NCBI RefSeq assembly: GCF_900092135.1
Contig: NZ_FMYF01000012.1
Coordinates: 1-64,000, forward strand
Direction: 5' to 3'
DNA length: 64,000 nt
From: Raineyella antarctica
GTDB taxonomy: Bacteria > Actinomycetota > Actinomycetes > Propionibacteriales > Propionibacteriaceae
The notes below the pieces were generated by a model. It was given only the letters and a program-made list of their open reading frames with translations, did no database searches and was not told the DNA's origin. Shown piece after piece: positions 15,980 through 23,629 of the stretch (position 1 is its first letter; every line of letters begins with the position of its first letter). The translations under genes and the position numbers were made by a program.

Positions 15980-16899
15980 GCCAGCTCCCGTCCGGTCCAC
16001 TGCTCCCACAGGGAGGCGATCGACGCGTAGTCCTGGCGGGCGAGGCCGCCGGCCAGCGCGAGCTCGTACACGGTGTGGGCGCCCTGGATGGCGAACAGCG
16101 GGACGCCCGCCTGCTGGGCGAACTCCAGCGCGAGGGTGGAGTCCTTCCGCGCCGCATCGGTGGGCATGCCGCCCTGGTAGTCGCCCTGGGCCACTCGTTC
16201 GGCGACGCGGTGGGTGAGCGGGCGGATCAGGCCGGCCTCCGGGTCACCGAGCAGGTCGACGAGCTCCTCCAGCGAGATGCCGGCGCTGGCGCCGAGGGCG
16301 GCGACCTCCGAGAGCACGACCATGACGGCATGGGCGACGGCGTTGTTGATCACCTTGGCCGCCATGCCGGCGCCCAGCCGGCCGTACGTCTTGATCGAGG
16401 GGGTCATCGCCTCGAGCACCGGGAGCGCGTCGGCCAGGTCGGCCTCGTCGCCGGAGGTGAGCAGCGTGGTGGTGCCCTTCTCCATCCCGGCGACCCCGGA
16501 CAGGATCGCCGCGTCGATGACCCGGATGCCCCGGGCGTTCAGGATCCGGGCGAGCTGCTCCATGTCGGAGGGGTTGACCGTCGAGGTCTCGATCACCAGC
16601 GAGCCGGGCGCCATCGTCTCGGCCAGTTCGGCCGCGACGGCGAGCGAGATCTTCGGGCTCGGCAGCGAGAGCACGACGACCGGGGCCGCCGCCACCTCGG
16701 GGAGGCCGGCACAGGCCGTGGCGCCGACCTTGGCGGCGACGGCGGTGCGGCGGGCCTCGTCCCGGTCGTACGCCAGCAGGGTGCCGTACGTCGCGAGCCG
16801 GGAGGCGACGGCCGCCCCCATGTTGCCGAGGCCGACCAGGCCGACCGTACGGGTCGTCACGGCGGCGTCGTGGGTGAGGTGGTGCCGGGTGGTGGTCAT
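15976..16899 (-). CDS. NAD(P)-dependent beta-hydroxyacid dehydrogenase (3-hydroxyisobutyrate dehydrogenase family)
   Basis: 307 residues. The Rossmann motif Gly-Leu-Gly-Asn-Met-Gly is at 23-28, and the catalytic Lys sits in Ala-Ala-Lys-Val-Ile-Asn-Asn near residue 183. The family oxidises beta-hydroxy acids such as 3-hydroxyisobutyrate, glycerate and tartronate semialdehyde. It starts one base after the aldehyde dehydrogenase stop with GGAGGAG upstream, and overlaps the MBL gene. The order aldehyde dehydrogenase, hydroxyacid dehydrogenase, lactonase suggests late steps of the island pathway. Confidence 0.87.
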   Translation of the reverse strand: MTTTRHHLTHDAAVTTRTVGLVGLGNMGAAVASRLATYGTLLAYDRDEARRTAVAAKVGATACAGLPEVAAAPVVVLSLPSPKISLAVAAELAETMAPGSLVIETSTVNPSDMEQLARILNARGIRVIDAAILSGVAGMEKGTTTLLTSGDEADLADALPVLEAMTPSIKTYGRLGAGMAAKVINNAVAHAVMVVLSEVAALGASAGISLEELVDLLGDPEAGLIRPLTHRVAERVAQGDYQGGMPTDAARKDSTLALEFAQQAGVPLFAIQGAHTVYELALAGGLARQDYASIASLWEQWTGRELA

Positions 16900-16900
16900 G

Positions 16901-18379
16901 TCAGTTCTCCTCCAGGGGGAAGGGGTCCGCCAGCGTCGGGGCCAGGTCGATCATCACGTTCTTGGTGCGCAGGTACTCGTCGAGGGCTTCCTCCCCGCGC
17001 TCGCGCCCGTGGCCGGACTTCTTGGTCCCCCCGAAGGGTGCCTGGGCGCCGGAGACCCGGTAGGTGTTCACCCAGGTGGTGCCCGCGTCGAGCCGGGCGG
17101 CGACCCGGTGGGCGCGGGAGAGGTCCCGGGTCCAGATCCCGGAGGCGAGGCCGAACTCGGAGTCGTTGGCCAGCGCGACGGCGTCCTCTTCGGTCTCGAA
17201 GGGGATGATCGACAGCACGGGACCGAAGATCTCCCGCCGGGCGAGGTCTGCGTGGTTGTCGACGTCGGCGAAGACCGTGGGGCGGACGAACAGGCCGCGC
17301 TGCAGGGCCGGGTCATCGCCGACGGGTCCGCCCTGCACCATCCGGGCGCCGGCGTCCACGCCGGCCGCGATGGCGGCCTCGATCCGGGCCTGCTGCGGCT
17401 CGTTGGCGACCGGGCCCATCTGGGTGCCGGGGGCGAAGGGATCGCCGAGGCGGATCCTGCCGGCCCGGGCGCCGACCCGCTCGACCATGGTGTCGTAGAC
17501 CGACCGCTGGACCAGCAGCCGCGATCCGGCGATGCAGGTCTGGCCGCCGGCGCTGAAGATGCCGGCCAGGGCACCGATGACCGCCCGGTCGAGGTCGGCG
17601 TCCTCGAAGACGATGTTGGGCGACTTGCCGCCCAGTTCGAGGGTCACCGGCACGAGGGTCTCCGCCGCGGCGCGCATGATGGCCTGGCCGGTGGGGACCG
17701 AGCCGGTGAAGCTGATCCGGTCCAGGCCGCGGTGGCCGGTCAGGGCCGCACCGCAGGTGACTCCGCCGGTCACGATGTTGACCACGCCGTCGGGGAACCC
17801 CGCCTCCTGGACCATGTCGGCCAGTTCGAGGGTGGTCATCGAGGCGTGCTCGGAGGGCTTGATCACCACCGTGCACCCTGCGGCCAGCGCGGGGGCCAGC
17901 TTGTTGGCCAGCAACTGCATCGGGGAGTTCCAGGCGGTGATCAGGGCCGCGACGCCGACCGGTTCGCGCCGGGTGTAGTCGAAGAGGTCCGGGTTGTCCA
18001 TCGGGATGGTGCGGCCGTACAGCTTGTCGGCGTAGCCGGCGAAGAACCGGAGCTGCCTGGCGGCGAAGCGCGCCTGGTTGCGGGTCTCGGAGACGAGCTT
18101 GCCGTTGTCGGTGGACTCCAGGTCGCCGAGGTGCCCGGCCCGGCGCTCGTAGATCGCGGCGAGGCGCAGCATGAGCTCGGCGCGGGCCTGCCCGGGCGTA
18201 CGGCTCCAGACGGTGTCGAACGCCGTGCGAGCCGCGGCCACCGCGGCATCCACGTCGGTGGCACTGGCATCGGGAAGGGTTCCGACCTGCTCGCCGGTGT
18301 ACGGGTTCATGATCGGCAGGGTGCGTCCGCCCTCGGCGGGGACGCGCTCCCCTCCGATGAGCATGCAGTAATCGGTCAT
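16901..18379 (-). CDS. NAD(P)-dependent aldehyde dehydrogenase
   Basis: 492 residues, full length. The catalytic Cys is in Gly-Gln-Thr-Cys near residue 292, the general-base Glu in Leu-Glu-Leu-Gly-Gly-Lys near residue 258, and the cofactor loop Phe-Thr-Gly-Ser-Val near residue 237. Asn-Ser-Pro-Met replaces the more usual Asn-Phe-Pro at the oxyanion Asn. It should oxidise a pathway aldehyde to an acid. First gene of the operon with the HIBADH-like and MBL genes. GAGG abuts the ATG with poor spacing, so initiation may be weak. A perfect 12-bp palindrome lies 39 bp upstream. Confidence 0.9.
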   Translation of the reverse strand: MTDYCMLIGGERVPAEGGRTLPIMNPYTGEQVGTLPDASATDVDAAVAAARTAFDTVWSRTPGQARAELMLRLAAIYERRAGHLGDLESTDNGKLVSETRNQARFAARQLRFFAGYADKLYGRTIPMDNPDLFDYTRREPVGVAALITAWNSPMQLLANKLAPALAAGCTVVIKPSEHASMTTLELADMVQEAGFPDGVVNIVTGGVTCGAALTGHRGLDRISFTGSVPTGQAIMRAAAETLVPVTLELGGKSPNIVFEDADLDRAVIGALAGIFSAGGQTCIAGSRLLVQRSVYDTMVERVGARAGRIRLGDPFAPGTQMGPVANEPQQARIEAAIAAGVDAGARMVQGGPVGDDPALQRGLFVRPTVFADVDNHADLARREIFGPVLSIIPFETEEDAVALANDSEFGLASGIWTRDLSRAHRVAARLDAGTTWVNTYRVSGAQAPFGGTKKSGHGRERGEEALDEYLRTKNVMIDLAPTLADPFPLEEN

Positions 18380-18418
18380 CCTCGTTCAGGCCTCCAGGCT
18401 CACATGCATCAACAGTTC

Positions 18419-18430
18419 TTTGCATGCAAA
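18419..18430. promoter_or_regulatory. Candidate GntR operator, aldehyde dehydrogenase operon
   Basis: TTTGCATGCAAA is a perfect 12-bp palindrome, matching the island consensus at 10 of 12 positions. It lies 39 bp before the aldehyde dehydrogenase start and also downstream of the gntR stop. Confidence 0.6.
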
Positions 18431-18513
18431 CAAACAGGCATCGGTGGGCAGCGACAACCGGATCGGACCACATAGCTGAACGTCGCCCGTCACCGCCCCC
18501 GCGGGCGCCCGAC

Positions 18514-19230
18514 TCAGCCCCCGAGCATCTGCCTCAGCCGGACCTCGCGGGCGTGGCGCATGTGGTTCATGGCGCGCTCCTCGGCCAGGTCCTCGTTGCC
18601 GGTGGCGATGGCCTCGATGATCGCGTAGTGCTCCCCGACCACCTCGGCGGACCGTCCCGGGACGTCGAACGTGGTCTGGCCGAACCGGCGGACGGCGTTC
18701 TCGACCTGGACGAGGAACCGCTCGAGGTAGGCGTTGCCGCTCGCCTCGCGGATGGCCCGATGGAACTCGCTGTTGATGGCGGCCGGGTTGTCCCCCGCCT
18801 CCACCGCCTGCTTGAAGCGGCCGTGGAGGGCCAGCAACCGGTCGACCAGACCGGCCGGCCGACGCGCCGCGGCGGTCCGGGCCGCGAGACCCTCGAGGCT
18901 GGCCCGGACCGAGTAGACGGCGAGCACCTCCTCCAGGCTCATCCCCGCCACCACGGACCCCCGATTGGCCGACCGGTTGGTCAACCCTTCGTCGGACAGG
19001 CGCCGGAGCGCCTCGCGTACGGGCGTGCGGCTCACCGACAGCACCTCGGCGATCTCGCCCTCACGCAGCCAGGTGCCGGGAGGCAACAGGCCGGAGAGGA
19101 CGCCCTCCCGCAGGACGTCGGTCACCGCATCCGTCATGGAGCCGTACTCGGGGGTGACCAGCAGCCGTCGCAGGGCGACCTGGGTACGTCGTTCCTGCAG
19201 CAGGTGGACGTTCGGCTCGGGGACGGTCAC
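18514..19230 (-). CDS. GntR-family transcriptional regulator with FCD domain
   Basis: 238 residues. The winged helix-turn-helix covers about residues 30-95 with Leu-Ser-Val-Ser-Arg-Thr-Pro-Val-Arg-Glu-Ala-Leu, the standard GntR recognition helix. The C-terminal all-helical FCD domain (about 105-230) contains the His-containing Glu-Phe-His-Arg-Ala-Ile and Glu-His-Tyr-Ala-Ile helices that often hold a metal and a carboxylate effector. The GTG start at 19230 follows GGAAGGAG. It is upstream of, and co-oriented with, the aldehyde dehydrogenase operon. Its own promoter carries the palindrome ATTGCACACAAT. It is the best candidate regulator of the island. Confidence 0.9.
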   Translation of the reverse strand: MTVPEPNVHLLQERRTQVALRRLLVTPEYGSMTDAVTDVLREGVLSGLLPPGTWLREGEIAEVLSVSRTPVREALRRLSDEGLTNRSANRGSVVAGMSLEEVLAVYSVRASLEGLAARTAAARRPAGLVDRLLALHGRFKQAVEAGDNPAAINSEFHRAIREASGNAYLERFLVQVENAVRRFGQTTFDVPGRSAEVVGEHYAIIEAIATGNEDLAEERAMNHMRHAREVRLRQMLGG

Positions 19231-19313
19231 CGATCTCCTTCCGGCCCGCTCCCCGCCACCTCGGCGAGGCACGGCTCAGGGCAATGCTGACGAAGGGGCC
19301 GGCGCGCCGGCCC

Positions 19314-19325
19314 ATTGCACACAAT
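19314..19325. promoter_or_regulatory. Candidate GntR operator, gntR promoter
   Basis: ATTGCACACAAT matches ATTGCATRCAAT at 11 of 12 positions, with intact ATTG/CAAT arms. It lies 83 bp before the gntR GTG start, which suggests autoregulation. Confidence 0.55.
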
Positions 19326-19384
19326 ATGCCGCCGGCCCGACGTGGGCGACCGTCACCGCACCACGACTCCACACCAGGGTGGAC

Positions 19385-20410
19385 TCAGTCCTTGGGCGCG
19401 CCCGCGTAGCCGTACGGGTTCTGCTCCTGCCAGCGCCAGTGGTCGGCGCACATCTCGTCGATGTCGCGGGTCGCGGCCCAACCGAGGTCGGCGAGCGCCG
19501 ACGACGGGTCGGCGTACGAGACCGCGACGTCCCCGGGACGACGGGGCACGACCTCGTACGGGATCGGGCGACCGCTGGCACGCTCGAAGGCCGCCCGGAC
19601 CTCGAGCACCGAGTAGCCACGCCCGGTGCCGAGGTTCCAGCGGTGCAGGCCACCGTGCTGGGCGAGGTACTCGATCGCTGCGACGTGGCCGTCGCTGAGG
19701 TCCATCACGTGGATGTAGTCGCGTACGCCAGTCCCGTCAGGGGTCGGGTAGTCGTCGCCGAAGACCATCAGCTTCTCGCGGCGGCCGACGGCGACCTGCG
19801 CGACGAACGGCATCAGGTTGTTCGGGATGCCGTTCGGGTCCTCGCCGATCCGGCCGGACGGGTGGGCGCCGACCGGGTTGAAGTAGCGCAGCAGGGCGAC
19901 GTTCCAGCGCTCGTCGGAGTCGGCCACGTCGGAGAGGATGTCCTCGACCTGCTCCTTGGTGCGCCCGTACGGGTTGACCGCGTCCAGCGGCAGCTTCTCC
20001 CCGAGCGGCATCTCGTCGACCTCGCCGTAGACGGTGGCCGAGGAGGAGAACACGATGGTGCGGCAGTCGACCGCCTCCATGGCGCGCAGCAGCGTGATCG
20101 TTCCCGCGACGTTGTTCTCGTAGTAGGTCAGCGGGATCTGCGCGGACTCACCGACCGCCTTCATCCCGGCGAAGTGGACGACGCCGTCGGGGCGGACCTC
20201 GTCCAGCAGCAGGTCCATCGCGCCGCGGTCGCGGATGTCGGCCCGCACGAACGGCACCTCGCGTCCGCTCAGCTCTGCGACGCGCCGCAGCGCGACCGGG
20301 CTGGAGTTGGAGAGGTTGTCGACGACGGTGACGTCGTGACCCGCTTGCTGGAGCAGCAGCACGGTGTGGGAACCGATGAAACCGGCGCCACCGGTGACGA
20401 GGATCTTCAT
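19385..20410 (-). CDS. galE: UDP-glucose 4-epimerase
   Basis: 341 residues, typical GalE length. The NAD-binding Gly-Gly-Ala-Gly-Phe-Ile-Gly starts at residue 7, the catalytic pair is Ser in Ser-Ser-Ser-Ala-Thr-Val-Tyr (about 122-128) and Tyr in Asn-Pro-Tyr-Gly-Arg-Thr-Lys (about 149). It interconverts UDP-glucose and UDP-galactose for cell-surface glycans or galactose use. The start at 20410 gives the canonical N-terminus. An in-frame ATG near 20515 has a fair GAGGA ribosome site and would add 35 unconserved residues. It stands alone, not in an operon. Confidence 0.93.
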   Translation of the reverse strand: MKILVTGGAGFIGSHTVLLLQQAGHDVTVVDNLSNSSPVALRRVAELSGREVPFVRADIRDRGAMDLLLDEVRPDGVVHFAGMKAVGESAQIPLTYYENNVAGTITLLRAMEAVDCRTIVFSSSATVYGEVDEMPLGEKLPLDAVNPYGRTKEQVEDILSDVADSDERWNVALLRYFNPVGAHPSGRIGEDPNGIPNNLMPFVAQVAVGRREKLMVFGDDYPTPDGTGVRDYIHVMDLSDGHVAAIEYLAQHGGLHRWNLGTGRGYSVLEVRAAFERASGRPIPYEVVPRRPGDVAVSYADPSSALADLGWAATRDIDEMCADHWRWQEQNPYGYAGAPKD

Positions 20411-20715
20411 GCCCTCACCGTAGCGGGTGGGGATCCCCCAGCCGCTGCTGCTCCGGACGGGCGTCGGCCCCTGCTCCTCCTTGCGTTCCTCCTGGTTCAG
20501 ACGGGTGCGCGCCATGTCCGGGTTCCTCTCGACGAAGGGTTCGGCTCGGAGTTTCCCGCAGCCGAGTGCCACGTCTGGGCACAGGCGGAGAACACTTGGC
20601 AGTGACGCTTCTGGCTCACGCGAGATCGTCGACCACCACTGAGGAGTCGGCAGGGCCAACATCGCCAGCGCGTGGCAGACTTGTACGAAGAGTCGTACCA
20701 GTAAAGGGGATAGAC
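20411..20715. other. Intergenic region between galE and yefM
   Basis: It holds the divergent promoters of galE and the toxin-antitoxin pair, plus a possible N-terminal extension of galE. Apart from the palindrome at 20683-20698 nothing else is recognisable. Confidence 0.4.
20683..20698. promoter_or_regulatory. Palindromic operator of the YefM/YoeB pair
   Basis: GTACGA-AGAG-TCGTAC is a perfect 6-bp inverted repeat 17 bp before the antitoxin start. YefM-type antitoxins repress their promoter at short palindromes with GTAC-containing cores, so this is the likely autoregulatory site. It begins inside a TTGTAC that could serve as a -35 element. Confidence 0.55.
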
Positions 20716-20961
20716 ATGGCTGTCACCGCGAGCGACGCCCGCAAGAACCTGTTCCCACTGATCAAGCAGGTCAACGAGGACCGAACACCGATCGAGATCA
20801 CCTCCCGCAACGGCGATGCCGTCCTGATGTCGCGGGCCGACTACGACGCGCTCGAGGAGACCGCGCACCTGTTGCGCGTACCGGCCAACGCACGCCATCT
20901 GCTCGAGAGCCTGGAGCAAGCACGGTCCGGCCAGCGCACCGAGCACGAATTGCTTCCATGA
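20716..20961 (+). CDS. yefM: Type II antitoxin, Phd/YefM family
   Basis: 81 residues. The N-terminal Ala-Val-Thr-Ala-Ser-Asp-Ala-Arg-Lys-Asn-Leu-Phe-Pro-Leu-Ile is the PhdYefM DNA-binding fold. The C-terminal third is the toxin-wrapping tail. It neutralises the adjacent YoeB-like RNase and represses the operon. ATG at 20716 follows AAGGGG. Its last four bases overlap the toxin start (ATGA), giving coupled translation. Confidence 0.92.
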   Translation: MAVTASDARKNLFPLIKQVNEDRTPIEITSRNGDAVLMSRADYDALEETAHLLRVPANARHLLESLEQARSGQRTEHELLP

Positions 20962-21215
20962 GGCTGGTCTTCACTCCCAACGGTTGGGCCGACTACACCT
21001 ACTGGCTGGCCGCGGACCGCGCCACGCTGAAGCGGATCAATCGCCTCATCGACGACGCGCTTCGCGATCCGGTGAGCGGCATCGGTAGACCCGAGCCGCT
21101 GCGCCACATGCTCGCTGGGGCATGGTCCCGCCGCATCAGCGAGGAACACCGGCTCGCCTACCTGGTCGACGGCGACGACCTCGTCATCCTTCAGGCACGC
21201 TTCCACTACGACTGA
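20958..21215 (+). CDS. yoeB: Type II toxin, Txe/YoeB family mRNA interferase
   Basis: 85 residues, exactly the YoeB size. It shows the RelE-like fold, with Trp-Ala-Asp-Tyr-Thr-Tyr-Trp near the N-terminus, Gly-Arg-Pro-Glu-Pro-Leu-Arg in the middle, a central Trp-Ser-Arg-Arg-Ile-Ser-Glu-Glu-His-Arg and the C-terminal Phe-His-Tyr-Asp that carries the catalytic His-Tyr. It cleaves mRNA on the ribosome when the antitoxin is degraded. No catalytic residue looks lost, so it should be active. Confidence 0.93.
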   Translation: MRLVFTPNGWADYTYWLAADRATLKRINRLIDDALRDPVSGIGRPEPLRHMLAGAWSRRISEEHRLAYLVDGDDLVILQARFHYD

Positions 21216-21263
21216 TGCACGCCGTCTGCGAGGTCCACACAGAGCCCGTCGAGGAGTGACCGT

Positions 21264-21317
21264 ATGACGATCCCCACCGCCGGGTCGGACCCGCGACCCG
21301 CGACCTCCCATGAGTGA
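21264..21317 (+). CDS. Candidate 17-codon leader ORF translationally coupled to alkB
   Basis: ATG at 21264 has a strong GAGGAG (21251-21256) seven bases upstream and encodes 17 residues (Met-Thr-Ile-Pro-Thr-Ala-Gly-Ser-Asp-Pro-Arg and so on). It stops at 21315-21317, overlapping the alkB start (21310) by eight bases. alkB itself has no ribosome-binding purines before its ATG. Termination-reinitiation from this ORF would explain how alkB is translated. The peptide may have no function of its own. Confidence 0.4.
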   Translation: MTIPTAGSDPRPATSHE

Positions 21318-21984
21318 CGTGCTGTTCGGCGCGGAGCCGATCGACCGGCCGCGGCGCGAACTCGCGCCGGGCGCGGTCTGGGTGCCGGGCTGGCTCACCT
21401 TCGAACAGCAGGCCTGGATCGTCGCCCGCTTCCACGATTGGCTCGCCGGCCCGGTCCCGATCCGTGCGGCGAAGGTCCGTGGGCATGAGATGAGCGTGCA
21501 GACCGTCTGCCTGGGTTGGCACTGGCGTCCGTACGCCTACAGCCGCGAGGCCGTCGACGTGAACGGGAACCGGGTGCTCCCCTTCCCCGACTGGATGGTC
21601 CGGCTCGGCCGTCGGGCGCTGGTCGAGGCGTACGAGGACCCTCGTGCCGCCGACGAGTACACCCCGGACACCGCGCTGGTGAACCTCTACGACGACTCCG
21701 CGCGGATGGGGATGCACCAGGACAAGGACGAGGTCTCCCGCGCCCCGGTCGTCTCGTTGTCGATCGGCGACACCTGCACCTTCCGCTTCGGCAACACCGA
21801 GGACCGGGGCCGGCCGTACGAGGACATCGCGCTGGCCTCGGGGGACCTGTTCGTCTTCGGCGGCCCGTCCCGCCTCGCCTACCACGGTGTGACCAAGGTC
21901 CATTCCGGTACGGCACCGTACGGCTGTGGCGTGGAGGCGGGACGCATCAACATCACCCTGCGCGAGACCGGGTTACGGGGTTGA
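21310..21984 (+). CDS. alkB: AlkB-like Fe(II)/2-oxoglutarate DNA dealkylase
   Basis: 224 residues, close to E. coli AlkB (216). Iron ligands are His136 and Asp138 (in His-Gln-Asp-Lys-Asp-Glu) and His192. 2-oxoglutarate is held by Arg212 in Arg-Ile-Asn and Arg218 in the final Thr-Leu-Arg. It removes 1-methyladenine and 3-methylcytosine lesions by oxidative demethylation. The sequence immediately before ATG 21310 (CGACCTCCC) is not a ribosome site, and no earlier start exists in frame, so translation probably depends on the small overlapping ORF upstream. Confidence 0.92.
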   Translation: MSDVLFGAEPIDRPRRELAPGAVWVPGWLTFEQQAWIVARFHDWLAGPVPIRAAKVRGHEMSVQTVCLGWHWRPYAYSREAVDVNGNRVLPFPDWMVRLGRRALVEAYEDPRAADEYTPDTALVNLYDDSARMGMHQDKDEVSRAPVVSLSIGDTCTFRFGNTEDRGRPYEDIALASGDLFVFGGPSRLAYHGVTKVHSGTAPYGCGVEAGRINITLRETGLRG

Positions 21985-22074
21985 GCCCGGGGACCAGTGA
22001 TCCGGAGGCCTCGGAGACCAGGACCGGCGCGACGGGACCCACCAGCGCAGCACCTTCCGGGCCGGCCGCGCCAG

Positions 22075-23559
22075 TCAGGCTCCCTGCTGCCGCGCCGCCA
22101 GGTGGTGCGCGATCGAGGCCGTGGCCGGGTAGAGCTCCCGGTACAGGGCATACAGCTCCTCGTAGCCCTCGGCGTTCTCGGGTCGCGGGGTGAGGACCTT
22201 CGCCGGGGGGTTCCACTCGGCGGCCGTGATGGTGGTCCGCAGGCAGGCGGCGAGCCACGCGATCCCGTAGCTGGCACCGATCGTCTCGCGTGGGATCACC
22301 TGGGGACGCCCGGCGATGTCACTGACGATCTGGGTCCACACGTCCCCGCGAGTGCCTCCGCCGACCGCCACGATCCGTTCGATCCGGCCACCTGCCGCCT
22401 CGATCGCCTCGATGTTGTGCCGGACGGCCAGGCCGGTGGCCTCCAGGGCGGCGCGGTACAGGTCGCCACGGGTGTGGTCGATGGTCAGGCCGGCGATGAT
22501 GCCGCGCGCGCTCGGGTCCATCAGCGGGGTCCGCTCGCCGGCGAAGTACGGCAGCATCAGCAGCCCGTGGGCGCCCGGGCCGGCCGCATCGGCCTCGGCG
22601 ACCAGGTCACCGAAGTCGGGTGAGCCGAACAGCTCGCGCAGCCAGCCGGTGATCGCGCCCGAGGTTGCCATGCCCCCGGCGACGTTGCGGGTGCCGGGCA
22701 GGGCGCCGATGGTGCCCCACAGGGAGGGACTGCGGACCGGCTCGGTCACCGTGTTCACGAAGAACATCGTGGTGCCGTACATCAGCATGAGGTCACCCGG
22801 ATTGTGCGCGTCCACCGAGAGTGCCTCCGACCAGGCGTCGATCGTCCCGGTGGTGACCGGGATGCCTGCCGGCAGACCGGTGGCGGTCGATGCGTCCGGG
22901 GTGACCGTGCCCGCGACGTCCCCGGCCCACGACAGCGGCGGCAGTTCGATGCCGGGAGCGATCTGCTCCGCCCACGCCGGGTACCAGGCCCGTGCCTCGA
23001 TGTCGTACATCGGGGTGCACTGCGACGCCGACTGGTGGTCGAGGACGTACGCCCCGGTCAGGTTCCAGGCCAGGTAGCTCGCCGGCATGAACAGCCGGAC
23101 GGCGCGGGCGTAGACGGCCGGCTCGTTCCTGGCGACCCAGGCGATCTTGGGGCCCGCGGCCTGGGTGGTCAGCGTCGAGCCGCACCGCTCGAGAATGGCA
23201 TCGTCACCGCCCAACCGGTCCCTCCACTCCTCGATCTCGACCACTGCGCGGGAGTCGACCCCGTAGAGGATGGCGGGCCGCACCGGGACCGAGTCGGCGT
23301 CCGCCAGCGCGACGCAGGGTCCCATGCCACTGACCCCGACGGCCTCGACCTCGACGTCCGGGCGGGCGGCGAGGAGTTCGCGGCTGAGCGAGCAGAACTC
23401 CTCCCACCAGACCTCCGCGCCCATCTCGACGTGGCCGGGGTGGGGCCGGGACACCTCGTGGGTGCGTACCGCCGTCGCCAGCACCGAGCCGTCGAGCCCT
23501 GCCAGGACACCCTTGCTGCTCGACGTTCCGACGTCGACTCCCATGACTGCTGCGAGCAT
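22075..23559 (-). CDS. FGGY-family carbohydrate kinase (xylulokinase-like)
   Basis: 494 residues. The phosphate motif Gly-Val-Asp-Val-Gly-Thr-Ser-Ser-Ser-Lys is at 7-16 and the adenosine motif Val-Gly-Gly-Gly-Thr-Arg-Gly near 400. The catalytic Asp is expected in Gly-Thr-Ile-Asp-Ala near 238. It phosphorylates a pentulose or a related sugar in the cytoplasm. Last gene of the six-gene minus-strand sugar operon, 70 bp after the ROK gene. ATG at 23559 follows GAAGGTGAAGG. The exact sugar is not readable from sequence. D-xylulose, from a pentitol oxidised by the operon's SDR, is one option. Confidence 0.85.
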   Translation of the reverse strand: MLAAVMGVDVGTSSSKGVLAGLDGSVLATAVRTHEVSRPHPGHVEMGAEVWWEEFCSLSRELLAARPDVEVEAVGVSGMGPCVALADADSVPVRPAILYGVDSRAVVEIEEWRDRLGGDDAILERCGSTLTTQAAGPKIAWVARNEPAVYARAVRLFMPASYLAWNLTGAYVLDHQSASQCTPMYDIEARAWYPAWAEQIAPGIELPPLSWAGDVAGTVTPDASTATGLPAGIPVTTGTIDAWSEALSVDAHNPGDLMLMYGTTMFFVNTVTEPVRSPSLWGTIGALPGTRNVAGGMATSGAITGWLRELFGSPDFGDLVAEADAAGPGAHGLLMLPYFAGERTPLMDPSARGIIAGLTIDHTRGDLYRAALEATGLAVRHNIEAIEAAGGRIERIVAVGGGTRGDVWTQIVSDIAGRPQVIPRETIGASYGIAWLAACLRTTITAAEWNPPAKVLTPRPENAEGYEELYALYRELYPATASIAHHLAARQQGA

Positions 23560-23629
23560 TTTGCCTTCACCTTCCGATGGATCAATGGAGCGGGCCCGAT
23601 CCGACGGGCCGCCAGGAGCGGGACCGGAC

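Noticed and set aside
20411-20515. N-terminal extension of galE from about 20515
   Set aside because: A fair ribosome site exists, but the 35 added residues are not part of GalE and the canonical start is at 20410.
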